Made by a program: the position numbers and the translations under genes. DNA of 64,000 bases from Nemertoderma westbladi (lineage: Eukaryota; Xenacoelomorpha; Nemertodermatida; Nemertodermatidae): assembly GCA_032718475.1 (NCBI GenBank), contig JAUCBJ010006842.1, positions 248,001 to 312,000 of the forward strand. Reading direction: 5' to 3'. Shown in pieces: positions 1-11,100 of this stretch (position 1 is its first letter; each line of letters opens with the position of its first letter). The notes beneath the pieces are model-generated. The model saw only the letters and a program-made list of their open reading frames with translations, was not told where the DNA came from and ran no database searches.

Positions 1-946
1 TTTTGTGATTTAGGGTATCAAAAGCCTTTTTCAGGTCTATATATATAGCGCAGGTAGAATTTTTAGTGTCTAAGGAGTCATGAATTCGTTCAATTACCGA
101 TAGGAGAGCATGAGTAGTTGTTATTTTCGGTCTGAAGCCGAATTGTGAAGATGTAAGAATAGAATATTTGTTTAAGTATGTCATAAGTTGTAGATTAATT
201 ATTTGTTCATATATTTTGGATAGCACAGGTAGCAAAGATATAGGTCTGAAGTTGTTAGGATCGTAGGGGCTCTCTCCCTTATCCCTTATAAGATGGAATA
301 ACTTGAGCTAATTTGAGAACTTTAGGGAAGAAGCCCTGTTTGATCGATAAATTGATTAGGTAGCTCAGATGAGTCGAGATAGGTTTAGCAGCGTGAATTA
401 ATAATTTAGTTGGAAAGTTGTCATTAGATGAAGATTTAAGGTTTAGATTATGCAATAGATACTCTACTTCTAGTGGGGAGGTTTCTACTAGAGAGAACGA
501 GTTGGATTTAGTGTGATTAATATAGCGGAGGGGAGAACAGGTAGAAGTGGGTATTTCATTAGCAAGAGTAGGACCTATAGTAGTGAAGTGAGTATTTAAA
601 ACATTTGCAATGCGGGTTGGGTCTGTAATTGTTTCAGTTGAATTATTGGTGCATAATATTAATTTTTTTGGAGCCTTTGATTTAGTAGATATATTTAGAG
701 CATAATTAATGATAAGCCACGTTTTGCGAGTGTTGTTAGAATTAGATTCAAATTGAGAGGAGTAGTAGTTACGTTCCGCAGCCCGTAGAGTAGAAGTTAA
801 TTTATTGCGATATTTTTTAAAATTATTATGATTGGCCTCTGATGGGTGTTTAATATAGATGCGATAAAGGTAATTTTTTTTAATGGTACAGTTTAACAAA
901 CTGTCAGTCATCCAGGGTTTAATTGTAATTCTCTTTGGGGGATAGA
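1..946 (-). pseudogene. CR1/Jockey-like LINE reverse transcriptase fragment
   Basis: Reading leftwards, the translation opens with the linker before the RT domain (IKPWMTD at about 915) and runs through ALAN-E and SNDNFPTKLLIHAAKPI to AQVIPSYKG at 279. After one frame change near 280 the RT fingers and palm continue to the window edge (FGFRPKITTTHALLSVIE, then IYIDLKKAFDTLNHK). This order matches ORF2 of CR1/Jockey-type non-LTR retrotransposons, and it resembles the better preserved LINE at 36.3-39.8 kb. The endonuclease domain is missing: the copy is 5' truncated at about 946, where it abuts the G-run minisatellite. The catalytic FADD box would lie outside the window. It is a non-functional relic. 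The family call is firm, the clade less so. Confidence 0.8.
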
Positions 947-999
947 TTTTTTAGGCACGTGAAGCGAGCGAGTGTCAGTATATGTAGCGGTAGGCTGGG

Positions 1000-1285
1000 G
1001 GTCTTTGTTTTGTACATGGGGGGGGTCTTTGTTTTGTACATGGGGGGTCTTTGTTTTGTACATGGGGGGGTCTTTGTTTTGTACATGGGGGGGTCTTTGT
1101 TTTGTACATGGGGGGGTCTTTGTCTTGTACATGGGGGGGGTCTTTGTTTTGTACATGGGGGGTCTTTGTTTTGTACATGGGGGGTCTTTGTTTTGTACAT
1201 GGGGGGGGGGTCTTTGTTTTGTACATGGGGGGGTCTTTGTTTTGTACATGGGGGGGTCTTTGTTTTGTACAGGTCTTGGGTCTTT
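1000..1285 (+). repeat. G-run minisatellite, ~22-bp unit
   Basis: About 12 copies of a unit built from GTCTTTGTTTTGTACAT followed by a run of 5-10 G. The period varies between 21 and 26 bp because only the G tract changes length. All frames on both strands stay open, giving spurious ORFs of up to 133 codons (MYKTKTPP-type repeats). The array directly abuts the 5' truncation point of the LINE relic on its left. Confidence 0.9.
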
Positions 1286-1602
1286 GGTCTTTATTTTGTA
1301 CTCTACCATATTTAATTATTTATTTGGGTTGGCGACCAACAGATAACAGATAAAAGGGTGTATTAAATTTAACTATTATCATAATATTCCTTAACATTTT
1401 AACATCTAAATAACCGACAATTGTATATATTAAATATTTAATTGCAATACAGCGGTGAACAAAATATGGGTATATTTAATTTATCAATTAATTATATATA
1501 CATATTCCGTATATTATCTAAATATAGTAGATATAAAACACCATATAGCACAAAGTACAAATTGCACCACTCTAAAGGGCCCAACACCAAGTGGGGGGGA
1601 GA

Positions 1603-4014
1603 TCAATACCGATCCGGGAGGTCAGATCCCTGTACACCTGCGCCGTCCCCAAATCCAAGACCCCGCCACGGCCGACGACCACCCGCAGACAGGGAGTTGG
1701 AACGGAGTAAGGAAAACTGGAGGCGCCTCCGAACTCCACCCAAGACACAGGCGAGGCCGCGTTCCCTCATGCTTTGCCGTCGCGAGACTAAGGTCTCGGC
1801 GAGGTGGCAAATAAGGATTTCGGCCTCCTTGCACCACACCCCGTCGGTGGTTCCGACTAGTGGGGTGAAGGAGATCCGACGATCCTCACACACCGCGCCA
1901 TAGTGGACCTTCTTAGCGTGGACCATCTGCTGGAGGATGGAGTCTAGAGACCGATTAACGTATGAGGGGGCGTCAGCGTTAACAATCGCAATGTCGAAAG
2001 ACACCACCCTCTGTTCGGGCCAGACTCCCCTCGCCAGGAGGTCCACCCACCTCGCGGCCATGTCTATCCAGGTAGCCAACTCCCCGAACGCAGTTGCTAT
2101 CAGGTCCCCGAACACCTCCCGCACATCGTTGTGACGCCTAATAATAAGCCCACCCGACTTACAGTTCAGGGCGTGCGAGGTCGTAAAAGGTCCCCCACAC
2201 CCCTCGTAGCTCGCTGGCAGACTAGGTGGCGTCATTCCGTACCTCAGATTGAGGTTGTCGTGGAACACCTCCGGGTCCAGATCAGTGTGATCAACAATGG
2301 AGGGCTGCGCAGACAACCACCCACCTGTCTTGTGGGTGACAGTTCTCTCTACTGTACGATGCCGTTCAGTTGGGACGCCAAGGAGAGCGGACTCCTGCCT
2401 CGCCTTGTACAAGGCGTCCAGGAAGATGCGGCTCGCAGCCAAGGCGGAGGTGAGGCACGCGGCGTGGTCTGCTACCTGAAGTGGGCGTCCGTTCAATAAA
2501 GCGTCCACAACCCCCACAGTCCCTGCAATCGAAGCTTCCCGAGCAGGTCCCTGTCGCATCAACGGGTCCCGGATCCCGATGCCGCCATGACGAACCGGAA
2601 GAAGGACCAACTCCTCGTCGACCATACCCGGAAGAGTTCCGAACACAGCCGGAATGAACTTGGCCAACAAAGCCTCCCGGATCGGCGCCAGGTCTCTCTC
2701 CTCTGTCTCCACCACACGAAGCAGAAAATCCCACTCTGCCTGGAGACACCGGGTCATACCTGTATGGGCAGTCTGGGGGTATTCCACTGCCACCTCTGCC
2801 AGGCACCCAATGCTCCTGACCCACCCTTCCACCTTCTCCGCTATAAAGTCTCTGAGACCCTGAGCCTCCCCGACATACCCACCCAGGAAGCGCTGTCCAG
2901 AAACTATTTGCACTCCCGAGTCCCCAAACACCTCCTGCACCCTCTGCGAGAACTCGGGTTTCACCACCAAGTAACTCTTTGTTGGCTGAGGGTTGTATCC
3001 GATACGAGGCCCACGGCGTAGCAGCTCAGTCCACCAACACCAAACATTGGGTACAGAACCAGCAGATGAAGCATCATCTGCATACCAACACTGGGTCTGA
3101 CCGAGGGCAGGTGGCGAAATGGAACCGGGTTGAGCCGAAGTGGCAGAACCGGATTGAGTCGAAGTGGCAGAACCGGGTTGAGTCGGTGCGGCAGAACCGG
3201 GTTGAATCAGTGTGGCGGAACCGGGTTGAGTTGTTGCGGCGGAACTGAGTTGAGTTGGTGTGGCGGAACTGGGTTGAGTCGATGTTGCAGAACCGGGTTG
3301 AGTCGTTGTGGCAGACCAGGGTTGAGTCAGTGTGGCGAAACCGGATTGAGTCGGTGTGGCAGAACCGGATTGAGTCAGAGTGGCGGAACCTGGTTGAGTC
3401 GGTGTGGCGGAACCATATTGAGCCAAAGTGATGGAACCTGGTTGAGACGTTGTGGCGGAACTGGGTTGAGTCAATGTGACGGAAATGGGTTGAGTCAATG
3501 TGGCGGAACCGGGTTGAGTCGATGTGATGGAACCGGGTTGAGTCAGTGTGGCGGAACCGGGTTGAGTCGGTGTGGCGGAACCGGGTTGAGTCGATAGGAC
3601 GAAACCGGGTTGAGTCGGTGTGGCGGAACTGGGTTGAGTCGGTGTGGCGAAACCGGATTGAGTCAGTGTGGCAGAACCGGATTGAGTCAGAGTGGCGGAA
3701 CCGGGTTGAGTCGGTGTGGCAGAACCGGGTTGAGCCAAAGTGACAGAACCTGGTTGAGACGTTGTGGCGGAACCGGGTTGAGTCAATGTGACGGAAACGG
3801 GTTGAGTCAATGTGGCAGAACCGGGTTGAGTCGATGTGACAGAACCGGGTTGAGTCGGTGTGGCGGAACCGGGTTGAGTCAGTGTGGCGGAACCGGGTTG
3901 AGTCGATGTGACGAAACCGGGTTGAGTCGGTGTGGCGGAACTGGGTTGAGTCGGTGTGGCGAATCCGGGTTGACTTTGTGTGTTGGAACCGGCTTTTATT
4001 ATATATACATACAT
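1603..4014 (-). CDS. Reverse-transcriptase half-ORF fused to a 24-bp repeat
   Basis: A single open frame of 803 codons. Residues ~8-304 are some 37 copies of an 8-residue repeat (consensus GSATPTQP) encoded by the minisatellite at 3110-3990. From ~residue 310 it becomes the C-terminal half of a reverse transcriptase: palm box QCWYADDA (catalytic DD), a thumb/connection region, then HALNCKSGG with IRRHNDVREVF, and a last domain with SFDIAIVNADAPSY and SFTPLVGTTDGVW. I know this combination from multi-copy RT genes of invertebrates such as cnidarians. The last domain has nuclease-like spacing, but that is inference. The RT fingers are absent, replaced by the repeat. The ATG at 4014 lies outside the repeat and may be fortuitous. 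Probably a 5' truncated mobile-element copy that happens to remain open. Confidence 0.6.
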   Translation of the reverse strand: MYVYIIKAGSNTQSQPGFATPTQPSSATPTQPGFVTSTQPGSATLTQPGSATPTQPGSVTSTQPGSATLTQPVSVTLTQPGSATTSQPGSVTLAQPGSATPTQPGSATLTQSGSATLTQSGFATPTQPSSATPTQPGFVLSTQPGSATPTQPGSATLTQPGSITSTQPGSATLTQPISVTLTQPSSATTSQPGSITLAQYGSATPTQPGSATLTQSGSATPTQSGFATLTQPWSATTTQPGSATSTQPSSATPTQLSSAATTQPGSATLIQPGSAAPTQPGSATSTQSGSATSAQPGSISPPALGQTQCWYADDASSAGSVPNVWCWWTELLRRGPRIGYNPQPTKSYLVVKPEFSQRVQEVFGDSGVQIVSGQRFLGGYVGEAQGLRDFIAEKVEGWVRSIGCLAEVAVEYPQTAHTGMTRCLQAEWDFLLRVVETEERDLAPIREALLAKFIPAVFGTLPGMVDEELVLLPVRHGGIGIRDPLMRQGPAREASIAGTVGVVDALLNGRPLQVADHAACLTSALAASRIFLDALYKARQESALLGVPTERHRTVERTVTHKTGGWLSAQPSIVDHTDLDPEVFHDNLNLRYGMTPPSLPASYEGCGGPFTTSHALNCKSGGLIIRRHNDVREVFGDLIATAFGELATWIDMAARWVDLLARGVWPEQRVVSFDIAIVNADAPSYVNRSLDSILQQMVHAKKVHYGAVCEDRRISFTPLVGTTDGVWCKEAEILICHLAETLVSRRQSMRERGLACVLGGVRRRLQFSLLRSNSLSAGGRRPWRGLGFGDGAGVQGSDLPDRY
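3110..3990 (+). repeat. 24-bp minisatellite with 312-bp higher-order period
   Basis: About 37 head-to-tail copies of a 24-bp unit of the form GGTTGAGTCGGTGTGGCGGA plus ACCG. Variant units recur in the same order 312 bp apart (for example ACGAAACCGGGTTGAGTCGG at ~3600 and ~3912), so 13 units form a higher-order repeat. Because 24 is a multiple of 3, open frames persist in several readings of both strands. Confidence 0.95.
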
Positions 4015-4296
4015 TTACAACCAACCTCATTTAATATTTAAATTGTTAAGGGGGGGGCTTAAATGGAAACTGCTGCAACAAGATACTGGTATATTTATTT
4101 TAACATTGATGTAAACAACAGAAGATCGTTTGTATTTAATCTAACCATAGCGAAAAGAAATACGGGTTTATTAATGTCACATCCGGTTCTGGTACCCTCT
4201 AGGTGATTAAAACAAAGTACTTAATAATAACATAGTGAACAATTAAAGTAGGACCCTTAAATTCTTTGTGTATAAGCCTATCTTTAGGCGTACCTA

Positions 4297-5155
4297 CTAT
4301 TTACTATTTTTACTAACACCAGATAAACGGGCACATGAAGGGCAGATCAAAAAACAATGGTGGAGGTAGTAACAGTTCCGTTGCGGTGACGTAGATAGAT
4401 AAAGGGATAGTGCTTGTAGTCGATAACTAGCCGTGTCATTGACCGTATATCCGCTGTGAACGTCTTCTTCATACGGAGGAGATCCCTCCGTATATATAGG
4501 TTGTAGTTCAGCGGGTATATCTTGAGAAATCGTCAAACCCTTCTCGCTGAACTGTTTCCATTTAGATAGCCAACTAGAGGTATCTTCTAGTTGGACAAAT
4601 TTCAGAATGATAGGGGCTTTGGGGAAAGGCGATGACAGGCGGCAAGATGAGGGTTGGGGAGGCCAATACTGACCGCAATATCAGTAACGATTTTCCTCGT
4701 TTCAACATTTGTTTCCTTACCGGATAGAGAAATGGTTTGTGCTTCATACAGAATAATATTCCAACGGCGGCTATATACACGATCACTCAGATGCATCCTA
4801 TCTGAGGATGTTATTCGCTCAGAGAGGTTGTTAATCTTACCTTCCAGGATGGAAGAAAGCTACTTACGTTTTCTTTCAGATCCGTAACCGAATCACGAAT
4901 GGTGTACAATTCGTGGAAGACTGAGTCGAATTTACCTTCCATGTCATCCCTGAGGCTATTCATAGCGGAGATAATTTTTCCTAAATCAGTGTCATAATCG
5001 GGTAACACGTCGGAGTCAGCATCCCCCGCATCTACAGTAGTAATGGGGGAACACTGGGAACCGGAACGAAGCGAGCTGTCATCGTTCGGGTGATGGGAGT
5101 GCGATTTATTTCGATGTCCACCTCCAGAATGTTTATTGGGATTCTTAGAGGCCAT
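4297..5155 (-). pseudogene. LINE ORF1p-like protein, frameshifted
   Basis: From the ATG at 5155 the product has a basic, Ser/His-rich N-terminus, then a heptad-rich stretch (IISAMNSLRDDMEGKFDSVF) typical of an ORF1p coiled coil. Around 4811 the frame breaks and continues as SDRVYSRRWNIILY, the usual RRM-like start of L1-type ORF1p. After a second shift comes KFVQLEDTSSWLSKWK and LTISQDIPAEL, the usual C-terminal domain. ORF1p binds the LINE RNA. At least two frameshifts make this copy dead, and no matching ORF2 follows on the same strand. The family assignment rests on motif order, not on close similarity. Confidence 0.6.
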
Positions 5156-5740
5156 ATTCCACTGAGATAGTTAAAATAGAGGGTGTTTATTACAGAATTA
5201 CTGTATTCCAGTAGGCAGCATGCCCGGTACCGGTACCATCAGTACAACATCATAGAGCAGTAGTGTACTCTATCTATTGTTCTCTTATAAGCCCTCTCTT
5301 ATATTTATAAATAAATATGGAAAACTATTGTAAATATTAGGAATATTGTAGAAAACAAGTTGAAAGCATTTGTATTATGTATTAGGTTCCGTTTCCATCG
5401 ATATACTAGCTTACATGAATGTTAGTAAAGTTTATTCTGCCACTGGTATAATTATTACTAATATAAACTACAGTAACAGTAACAGTAATACGTAATGACA
5501 GGAGTTACAGCATGAACCAGAGCTTAAGAGACACTTTTAGGAGATCAGAAATTACATTTAACTCAATATTGATTTATATATATTTGTGAAGTAAATACAA
5601 AGGTAACATGTGAGGTTATTAAATTAATAGCTGTCAGTTGGTGTACTTTTAAAACTATGTGATTAATGTATATAAATGTATTTTGAGATATTAAATTCAT
5701 GTTTCTCATGTTACATCTGTAAATAAATTAATTGTTTTAG
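5156..5740. other. No gene seen; region upstream of MARVEL-like exon
   Basis: AT-rich sequence with a short CAGTAA microsatellite near 5470. No coding segment or repeat family could be supported. It should be intron or 5' flank of the gene whose exon begins at 5741. No earlier exon encoding the first two membrane segments was found. Confidence 0.5.
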
Positions 5741-5839
5741 GAATTATTATTTGGATTATTAATGGCTATTGGTGTTGTTGTGTCGACTTCATTCCTGTCG
5801 ACAGAGACTAGCTCGTATTCACTATTAGAAGCAGCATCT
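5741..5839 (+). CDS. MARVEL-like tetraspan protein, penultimate coding exon
   Basis: A 99-bp exon, phase 0 at both ends, bounded by TTTTAG at 5735-5740 and GTAAGT at 5840. It encodes 33 residues starting ELLFGLLMAIGVVVSTSFLS, a clear membrane segment, then a polar loop ending LLEAAS. Spliced to the exon at 12201 the frame stays open to a stop, and the junction gives the AA-S/GFG context typical before the last helix of MARVEL/CKLF-like (CMTM, plasmolipin, MAL) proteins. Those are small four-helix proteins of membrane rafts and vesicle traffic. Synaptogyrin or another tetraspan family is possible. The exon is real-looking because both splice signals and phase agree; family identity is tentative. 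Confidence 0.55.
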
Positions 5840-6059
5840 GTAAGTAAAATAAAATTAATATATTTAAAAGTATCCTGTAACACACACTGGTATCACCCAA
5901 TATTTACTTCCTGTGGCACACAATTTACTTATCTTATCAATTTACTTATCTAACATTAAATACTCCTTCACACACTAATTGTATCACCACCATCATGATC
6001 CATAACATTTACAGCTAATACCTATGAAGTTATAGACTGAATGGTGTAAAGTGTTCCTT

Positions 6060-6290
6060 CCACCACCCTTGGCGTAGTGGTTTATTCAGTTGCCCTGTAT
6101 TCACATTTCCTGCTCCAGAGGTCATGAGTTAAAGCCCTCAATGGAGGCCAGAATGCCTTGGCATGAATGCTTTAAACCAACCAGGCAGTGCTATCTCTGC
6201 CTTGCATCCTAAAAGGTAGCTAAATTAATACCAGTTCAAGTATAATTTTGGGGGAATCGCTGTACAAATTACTTTTCTGAATTTGAAATC
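6060..6290 (+). mobile_element. tRNA-derived SINE, degenerate
   Basis: An A-box-like TGGCGTAGTGG at 6070-6080 and a B-box-like GAGTTAAAGCC at 6126-6136, spaced as in a tRNA gene but with a degenerate B box, are followed by about 150 bp of non-tRNA tail. This is the usual layout of a tRNA-headed SINE, here inside the MARVEL-gene intron. Target duplication not resolved. Confidence 0.45.
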
Positions 6291-6299
6291 CCTGTCATG

Positions 6300-7850
6300 G
6301 AAAACAGAAGCACTGAACAGACAATTATTGGCAACAAGATTCTCAAAATGGGAAAATTAGGACATTAATTTCTACTAAATGTCAACTACGGCATCTTCCC
6401 AAGAAAGGAGACCTCAGTCGGTGTGTCAACAAACTTTTGGTTGATAATAGATTTGGAAAGATGGTGTTGATTTCGATGTTGATGTCTCCATTGTCCATTT
6501 GTTAAACTGCAGATTGCTATTACACCATTCGAGGTGATTGCAAAATAGGCCATTCTTTATTATTATCGTCACTCCTCATTCACATAGTAGTTATGTATTT
6601 ATAGCATATTTTCATTATAGAACAAGTTATTATTTATGGAGCAACTTGTGTTTGCAAAAAAGTCCCTCGTGCGAGAGGGACTATTAGCATTAAGTTGCTG
6701 GACAATCTCAGTAATTCAGTAATATGGTCTACAGTTTAGTACGTGCCAACATTTTTATATATGAAAAATTATGTATGAATTGCACCCTTTGTATATTTAC
6801 AATAATTAATTTATTGTTATTAATATATTTATCTACTTCTGCAGATGAGATTTTATAATATATAGAGACTATAAGTTTTCATGTTACGGCAGGTGGCCTA
6901 TTCTTCAGTTGCACTGTGCAATGCTTTTCTTTTGGTAGAAGATTTGCCTGTTGTAATCATCTCATGGTTAAATCTCTATCTTTACACACCTCATACAAGT
7001 GTCTGCAATTTATAATAGCTGCCATTATTATTATATCAATTTCGATGACAATTCATTTCCTTTAGAACAATGTTCTAGAATATAGTACTGTGATTACAAA
7101 GATATTAGCATAACTTTTTATTTTTTTTTTTATTTTTATTATTAACTAGCAATTTTAAAATTGAAAAATTACTAGCTATAAGTTCCAGAACACTATATAT
7201 ATTTAATAAACATTCTAGAATAGTATATTATTTTTTATATCTATATATTTAAAAGTAATAATAATATATATTTTAATCTGTCTTAGAACTGGAAATCATT
7301 GCTGTGGTATCCATGTGTTTTTTAAATGTTGGTAGGTAGGTAGGTACTAAACCGTTCCCATAATATGAATAGTCATTTTTATTAGATAGTCAGGGTAACT
7401 CGTAATTATTTACAAGCTAGTTTTTTTATATAAAATATAGATGGGTGTCAAAATACAGTTTCTACCATTCAGATATGTATATTATATACATTTTTTATTT
7501 GTTTATTATTTAAATTTATTTATATTTTCATTTATTTATAATTTAAATTTAAACATTTTTGTCTGGAAATTGAAAAGTGATAGTCCAGATATTTCAATTA
7601 TAGATGGAAACTAGGCATTGTATCATATTGCTTGGCCTAAGTCTGGCACTGTTATTACCTTATTTGAATCCCTATTGCGAAATTGATGATGAAACTGCGA
7701 AACTGATGTCAAGTAGTTGTGTTTGACAAATATATTGAAGGGTCTGTTAAGAATCATGAAAGATACAGGAGAACTGCTGGACATTCCACTGAGATATAAG
7801 GATGTCTGAAACAACAATACTTCCATCACACGAGATCACATGAATCATTG
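6300..7850. other. Intronic AT-rich sequence, no gene seen
   Basis: Within the long intron. Contains an 8-bp stem hairpin (AGTCCCTC / GAGGGACT) at about 6661-6682 and a GGTA microsatellite near 7331. No supported coding sequence. Confidence 0.5.
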
Positions 7851-7859
7851 TATTAATAA

Positions 7860-8260
7860 CCGGCTACTAATCAATCTGCTATGCAGCATTAACACTTCAT
7901 CAAGTGTCATAATGCTAGAGATACTATATAACATTGGAGGTGTCACATTGGTTCCCCCAAGCTTGACACTAGAACAAAACCGCCTTCGCTTTGCAGGACA
8001 TTGCTTTCGCCGTGAGGACCAGCCCGTGTATAATCTTGTACTTTGGCATCCTCATGGAGTGAATAAGCAAGGTGGACAGCCCATGACTTTCTTGAGACGC
8101 ATCTTAAAGGACACTGGCCTTGAAGATGCGGATGATCTAGCAAACGTCATGGGTGATAGGGAGTTGTGGCGGCGCAATTTTGTCGACAAGCCAGCACAGC
8201 ATTCTTAAAAATGCAGCTGCAATGCAGCATGCCGATACTAGTATAATGTTAGAGGAAGAA
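7860..8260 (+). pseudogene. RTE-like LINE, C-terminal fragment (copy 1)
   Basis: Encodes the tail of an endonuclease-reverse transcriptase: LEQNRLRFAGHCFRREDQP, NLVLWHPHGVNKQ, then RRILKDTGLEDADDLANVMG. This HC...W...R motif series closes the RTE-like ORFs common in invertebrates. Only the 3' end is present. It matches 9660-9990 almost base for base, up to the shared ATGCCGATACTAGTA, where the copies diverge, so that point probably marks the element's 3' end or a common template boundary. Confidence 0.75.
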
Positions 8261-8760
8261 AACTCAGTAGGAAATCAAGAAGAAATGATTGTTCAATTAT
8301 TAACCTTAATAAGAGATTATCTAAATTCTAATTCCAGTAAGAAATACCTTAACCACATTAAAGCAACCATGGATGATAATGTGTTCTGCTTGTCTAGATG
8401 TCTACTTTTGTTGGAAATGGCAACTAAAATTAAAAATCACAATGAAGATACTAACTAATGACTTTAACGAAATGTCTAAGAAATTTGGTGAAAAGCATAG
8501 CAGCTTACTGGCTGTGATAAAGTGAGCTATCTGATTGGCCAAGGTAAACCAATGGCACTAACTGTTTTGCAATGAATCAGGTAGTGGCAACTTGTCTTTG
8601 CTGGGTGATATTACTGCTTCACTCAAACAAGTAAAACAACCAGGATATGGGTCCATTTATCAGTAGTATGGAACAAAAGAAAAGTGTCCTATGAAGCAAT
8701 TAATTGCACTTCCAGATTTTTCTTGGAAAGAAGAGCCCACCAAAATTGAAGACATTACCA
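8261..8760 (+). other. Unassigned segment between two LINE fragments
   Basis: A short open stretch to 8458 (containing EEMIVQLLTLIRDYLNSN) runs on from the LINE tail. Further broken coding-like pieces follow up to the second LINE fragment (for example GSGNLSLLGDITASLKQ near 8600). I do not recognise the source. It may be a relic of another mobile-element protein. Confidence 0.3.
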
Positions 8761-8767
8761 CCAACCG

Positions 8768-9990
8768 ATGAAGCCCTTTAGCTCAAGCCAACCAACCACC
8801 AAGGTTCAGGCTGAATCACCAGCCGATCGCCTCAATGGTTGGAAGGCCCACTTTGAAAAGCTCCTCAATAATGACAGGGTATTGCCTGATAACTTTATAG
8901 AAGTAAAAGTGTCTGAGTCTGTACTCCCAGATATTCCCATTGGTGATATCTCCTTTGCAGAAGTGAAGGCTGCTGCAAAGAGCATTAAGACCAATCGTGC
9001 CAGTGGAGTAGATGGTGTTCCCCCTGAGACACACTTGCACCATTCTTGTTCATAATTGTGGTTGACTATGTTCTACGCATGTCCTTAGATCATCATAGTG
9101 ATGATGGGGTGATGATAACTCCACCTACTGGCTCCAGAAGTCGAGGAAATCCTGCCAAGTACCTAACTGATCTAGACCTTGCTGATGACTTAAGAGTAGT
9201 CTCAGAATCACTAGAGGGAGCCCAACGGCTCCTCAGCTCATTAGAACATGCTGCTTCTAGTGTTGGTCTTTTTATTAACTCCAGAAAGACCAAAATCTTG
9301 ACAGTTAACTTTGAATGTTCTCAGCAAGTCTCTGATCAGATGCGCATAAGCTCAAAGGATGATGCTTGAACATGTGGACGACTTCTGTTACCTGGGATCA
9401 TGGATCCGTAAGTCAGGTGAGGACCTTCGAATACGTAAGGGAAAGGCATGGGCAGCCTTGAATGGGCTTTCCAGGATTTGGAAGTCACCGAGAATTAATC
9501 GGAAACTTAAGGTCCGATTATTTAGAGCAGCAGTAGTTCCAGTACTCCTCTATGGGAGTCCATGCTGGGCTCTAACTGCACCAAATCTCTGGATGGCACA
9601 TTCACAAGAATGCTACGCCGGGTTCATTGTGTCAAGTACAATGCACACATCTCCAACCAGACACTATATAACATTGAAGGTGTCTCATTGGTTCCCCCAA
9701 GCTTGACACTAGAACAAAATCGCCTCCACTTTGCAGGACATTGCTTTCGCCGTGAGGACCAGCCAGTGCTTAATCTTGTACTTTGGCAGCCTCATGGAGT
9801 GAATAAGCATAGTGGACAGCCAATGACTTTCTTGAGACGCATCTTAAAGGACACTGGCCTTGAAGATGCGGATGATCTAGCAAATGTCATGGGTGATAGG
9901 AGTTGTGGCGGCGCAATTTTGTCGACAAGCCGGCACAGCATTCTTAAAAATGCAGCTGCAATGCAGCATGCCGATACTAGTACTTGTAGA
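8768..9990 (+). pseudogene. RTE-like LINE with deleted RT core (copy 2)
   Basis: Begins in the linker before RT (DRLNGWKAHFEKLLNND, then KTNRASGVDGVPPE), jumps at about 9040 to the end of the palm (VVDYVLRMSL), then LADDLRVVSESLEGA (the YADD-equivalent box, with LADD), the thumb (YLGSWIRKSGEDLRIRKGKA) and the tail (GHCFRREDQP). Several hundred bases of RT fingers and palm are missing and there are several frameshifts. A related minus-strand fragment sits at 26.18-26.70 kb. Confidence 0.8.
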
Positions 9991-10190
9991 ACATATTAAA
10001 AGATCCCATCTACACGCAATGATATGGAAAGAAGCCAACAACTTTAATCCACCTGAACTTCCGATATTCGATCTTGGATGGGAATTGACAGTAAATGATG
10101 CACCAAAACCTTCCACTGGGATGTCTGTTTTCGCTCCTATGGAACCTGTGAAGATAATCGAATGTACTTGCAAGACCAAGTAGACCAAGA
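9990..10190 (+). pseudogene. CXC/tesmin-type host-like repeat protein relic
   Basis: Reads VEHIKRSHLHAMIWKEANNF, then GWELTVNDAPKPS, then IIECTCKTK. This resembles the segment preceding cysteine-rich (CXC) motifs in multi-copy invertebrate proteins of unknown function. The following cysteine block is lost after 10183. A fragment with an intact cysteine block lies at 51.8-52.1 kb on the other strand. Family recognition is by motif only. Confidence 0.35.
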
Positions 10191-10309
10191 CCTGTTCCTG
10201 GCAAAGCAATTCCATTTCATAACACCCCTCACCAAAATGAAATAGAAACAACGCTACTGTTTAATTTCTGCTGTCACTACAAACGAATTTCTGACTGAAA
10301 TGGTTGTGT

Positions 10310-10420
10310 CATATTTCAATCCAGCCCCCCCCCCCTTCCCCCTCATTATTTTTCTACAAATCTTGCTGAGATCGTATTAATCAAGAAGGGATTGTTTCCC
10401 CTCCATCTTAAAGAAGGATG
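10310..10420 (+). repeat. Foldback-family arm fragment
   Basis: A poly-C tract at 10326, then TTTTTCTACAAATCTTGCTG, aligns with the outer part of the foldback arms at 51.38-51.46 kb and (reversed) 47.28-47.32 kb and 56.55-56.60 kb. Only this outer piece is recognisable. Confidence 0.55.
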
Positions 10421-10785
10421 AGTAAGAATAATATTGTTGTCATTTTGATCAATGGTAAAATAATTGCTTAGTTATGAACATACTAAATTTATGTGTTTTT
10501 GTAACAGCGCATGGCTGTTTGATAGCCAAACATTCGAGGATGTAGTTTTCGAATATTATTATTCCAGAACATAGTTTTCAAATATTATATCATTATTGTT
10601 CAAAATTCTAGAATGATTCTTCTGATTTATTCTAAAACTCATTATTCTGTGTAGGTCAGTCTTCATTGATATTCCATTCTAGGCCATTATACATGCCCTC
10701 TTAACTTTCGTTGGTCACTCAACAATGATATAGAACATACTAGCTCATTCTAGGAAATTATTCTACTTTGTAGCATGTACATGTA

Positions 10786-11100
10786 CAATGAACATATACA
10801 ATGGTAGCAAAGAAGACAGTGAATCATATATTGTCGATAATATTACTCTACGTCATTGTGCTTCTTACATTTATTTGGGCTTCCTATTTATGGCTAATGG
10901 CAAAATATCATCCGTTTTGAAATTATATGAATCACTATGTGAAAAAACTGTTAATAAATGTAATATACCTTACAGAAAATACCTCAATACCGTATCCTCT
11001 TAAGTGGAAGGTATTTGATTCATGTGCTGTTGAGTCGCTATTGTATGGACCTGAGTCATGTCTTTTAAAAAGCACTAAAGTTATACCCCTGTGCGAAATA
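10786..11100 (+). pseudogene. LINE RT thumb fragment, frameshifted
   Basis: YIYLGFLFMANGKISSVLKL, then after a +1 shift ENTSIPYPLKWKVFDSCAVE, SLLYGPESCLL. This is the thumb region of a non-LTR reverse transcriptase (YLG..F...G, then ..P...K..VFD.C....LLYG.E). Short and decayed. Confidence 0.65.

Noticed and set aside
908-1353. ORFs of up to 133 codons on both strands (MYKTKTPP and FCTWGG repeats)
   Set aside because: All are translations of the same G-run minisatellite in different frames, with no flanking coding signal.
3074-4041. Several long repeat ORFs on both strands (DSTRFRHT, SRCGGTGL types)
   Set aside because: By-products of a 24-bp repeat that is open in most frames. Only the frame joined to the RT half is reported.
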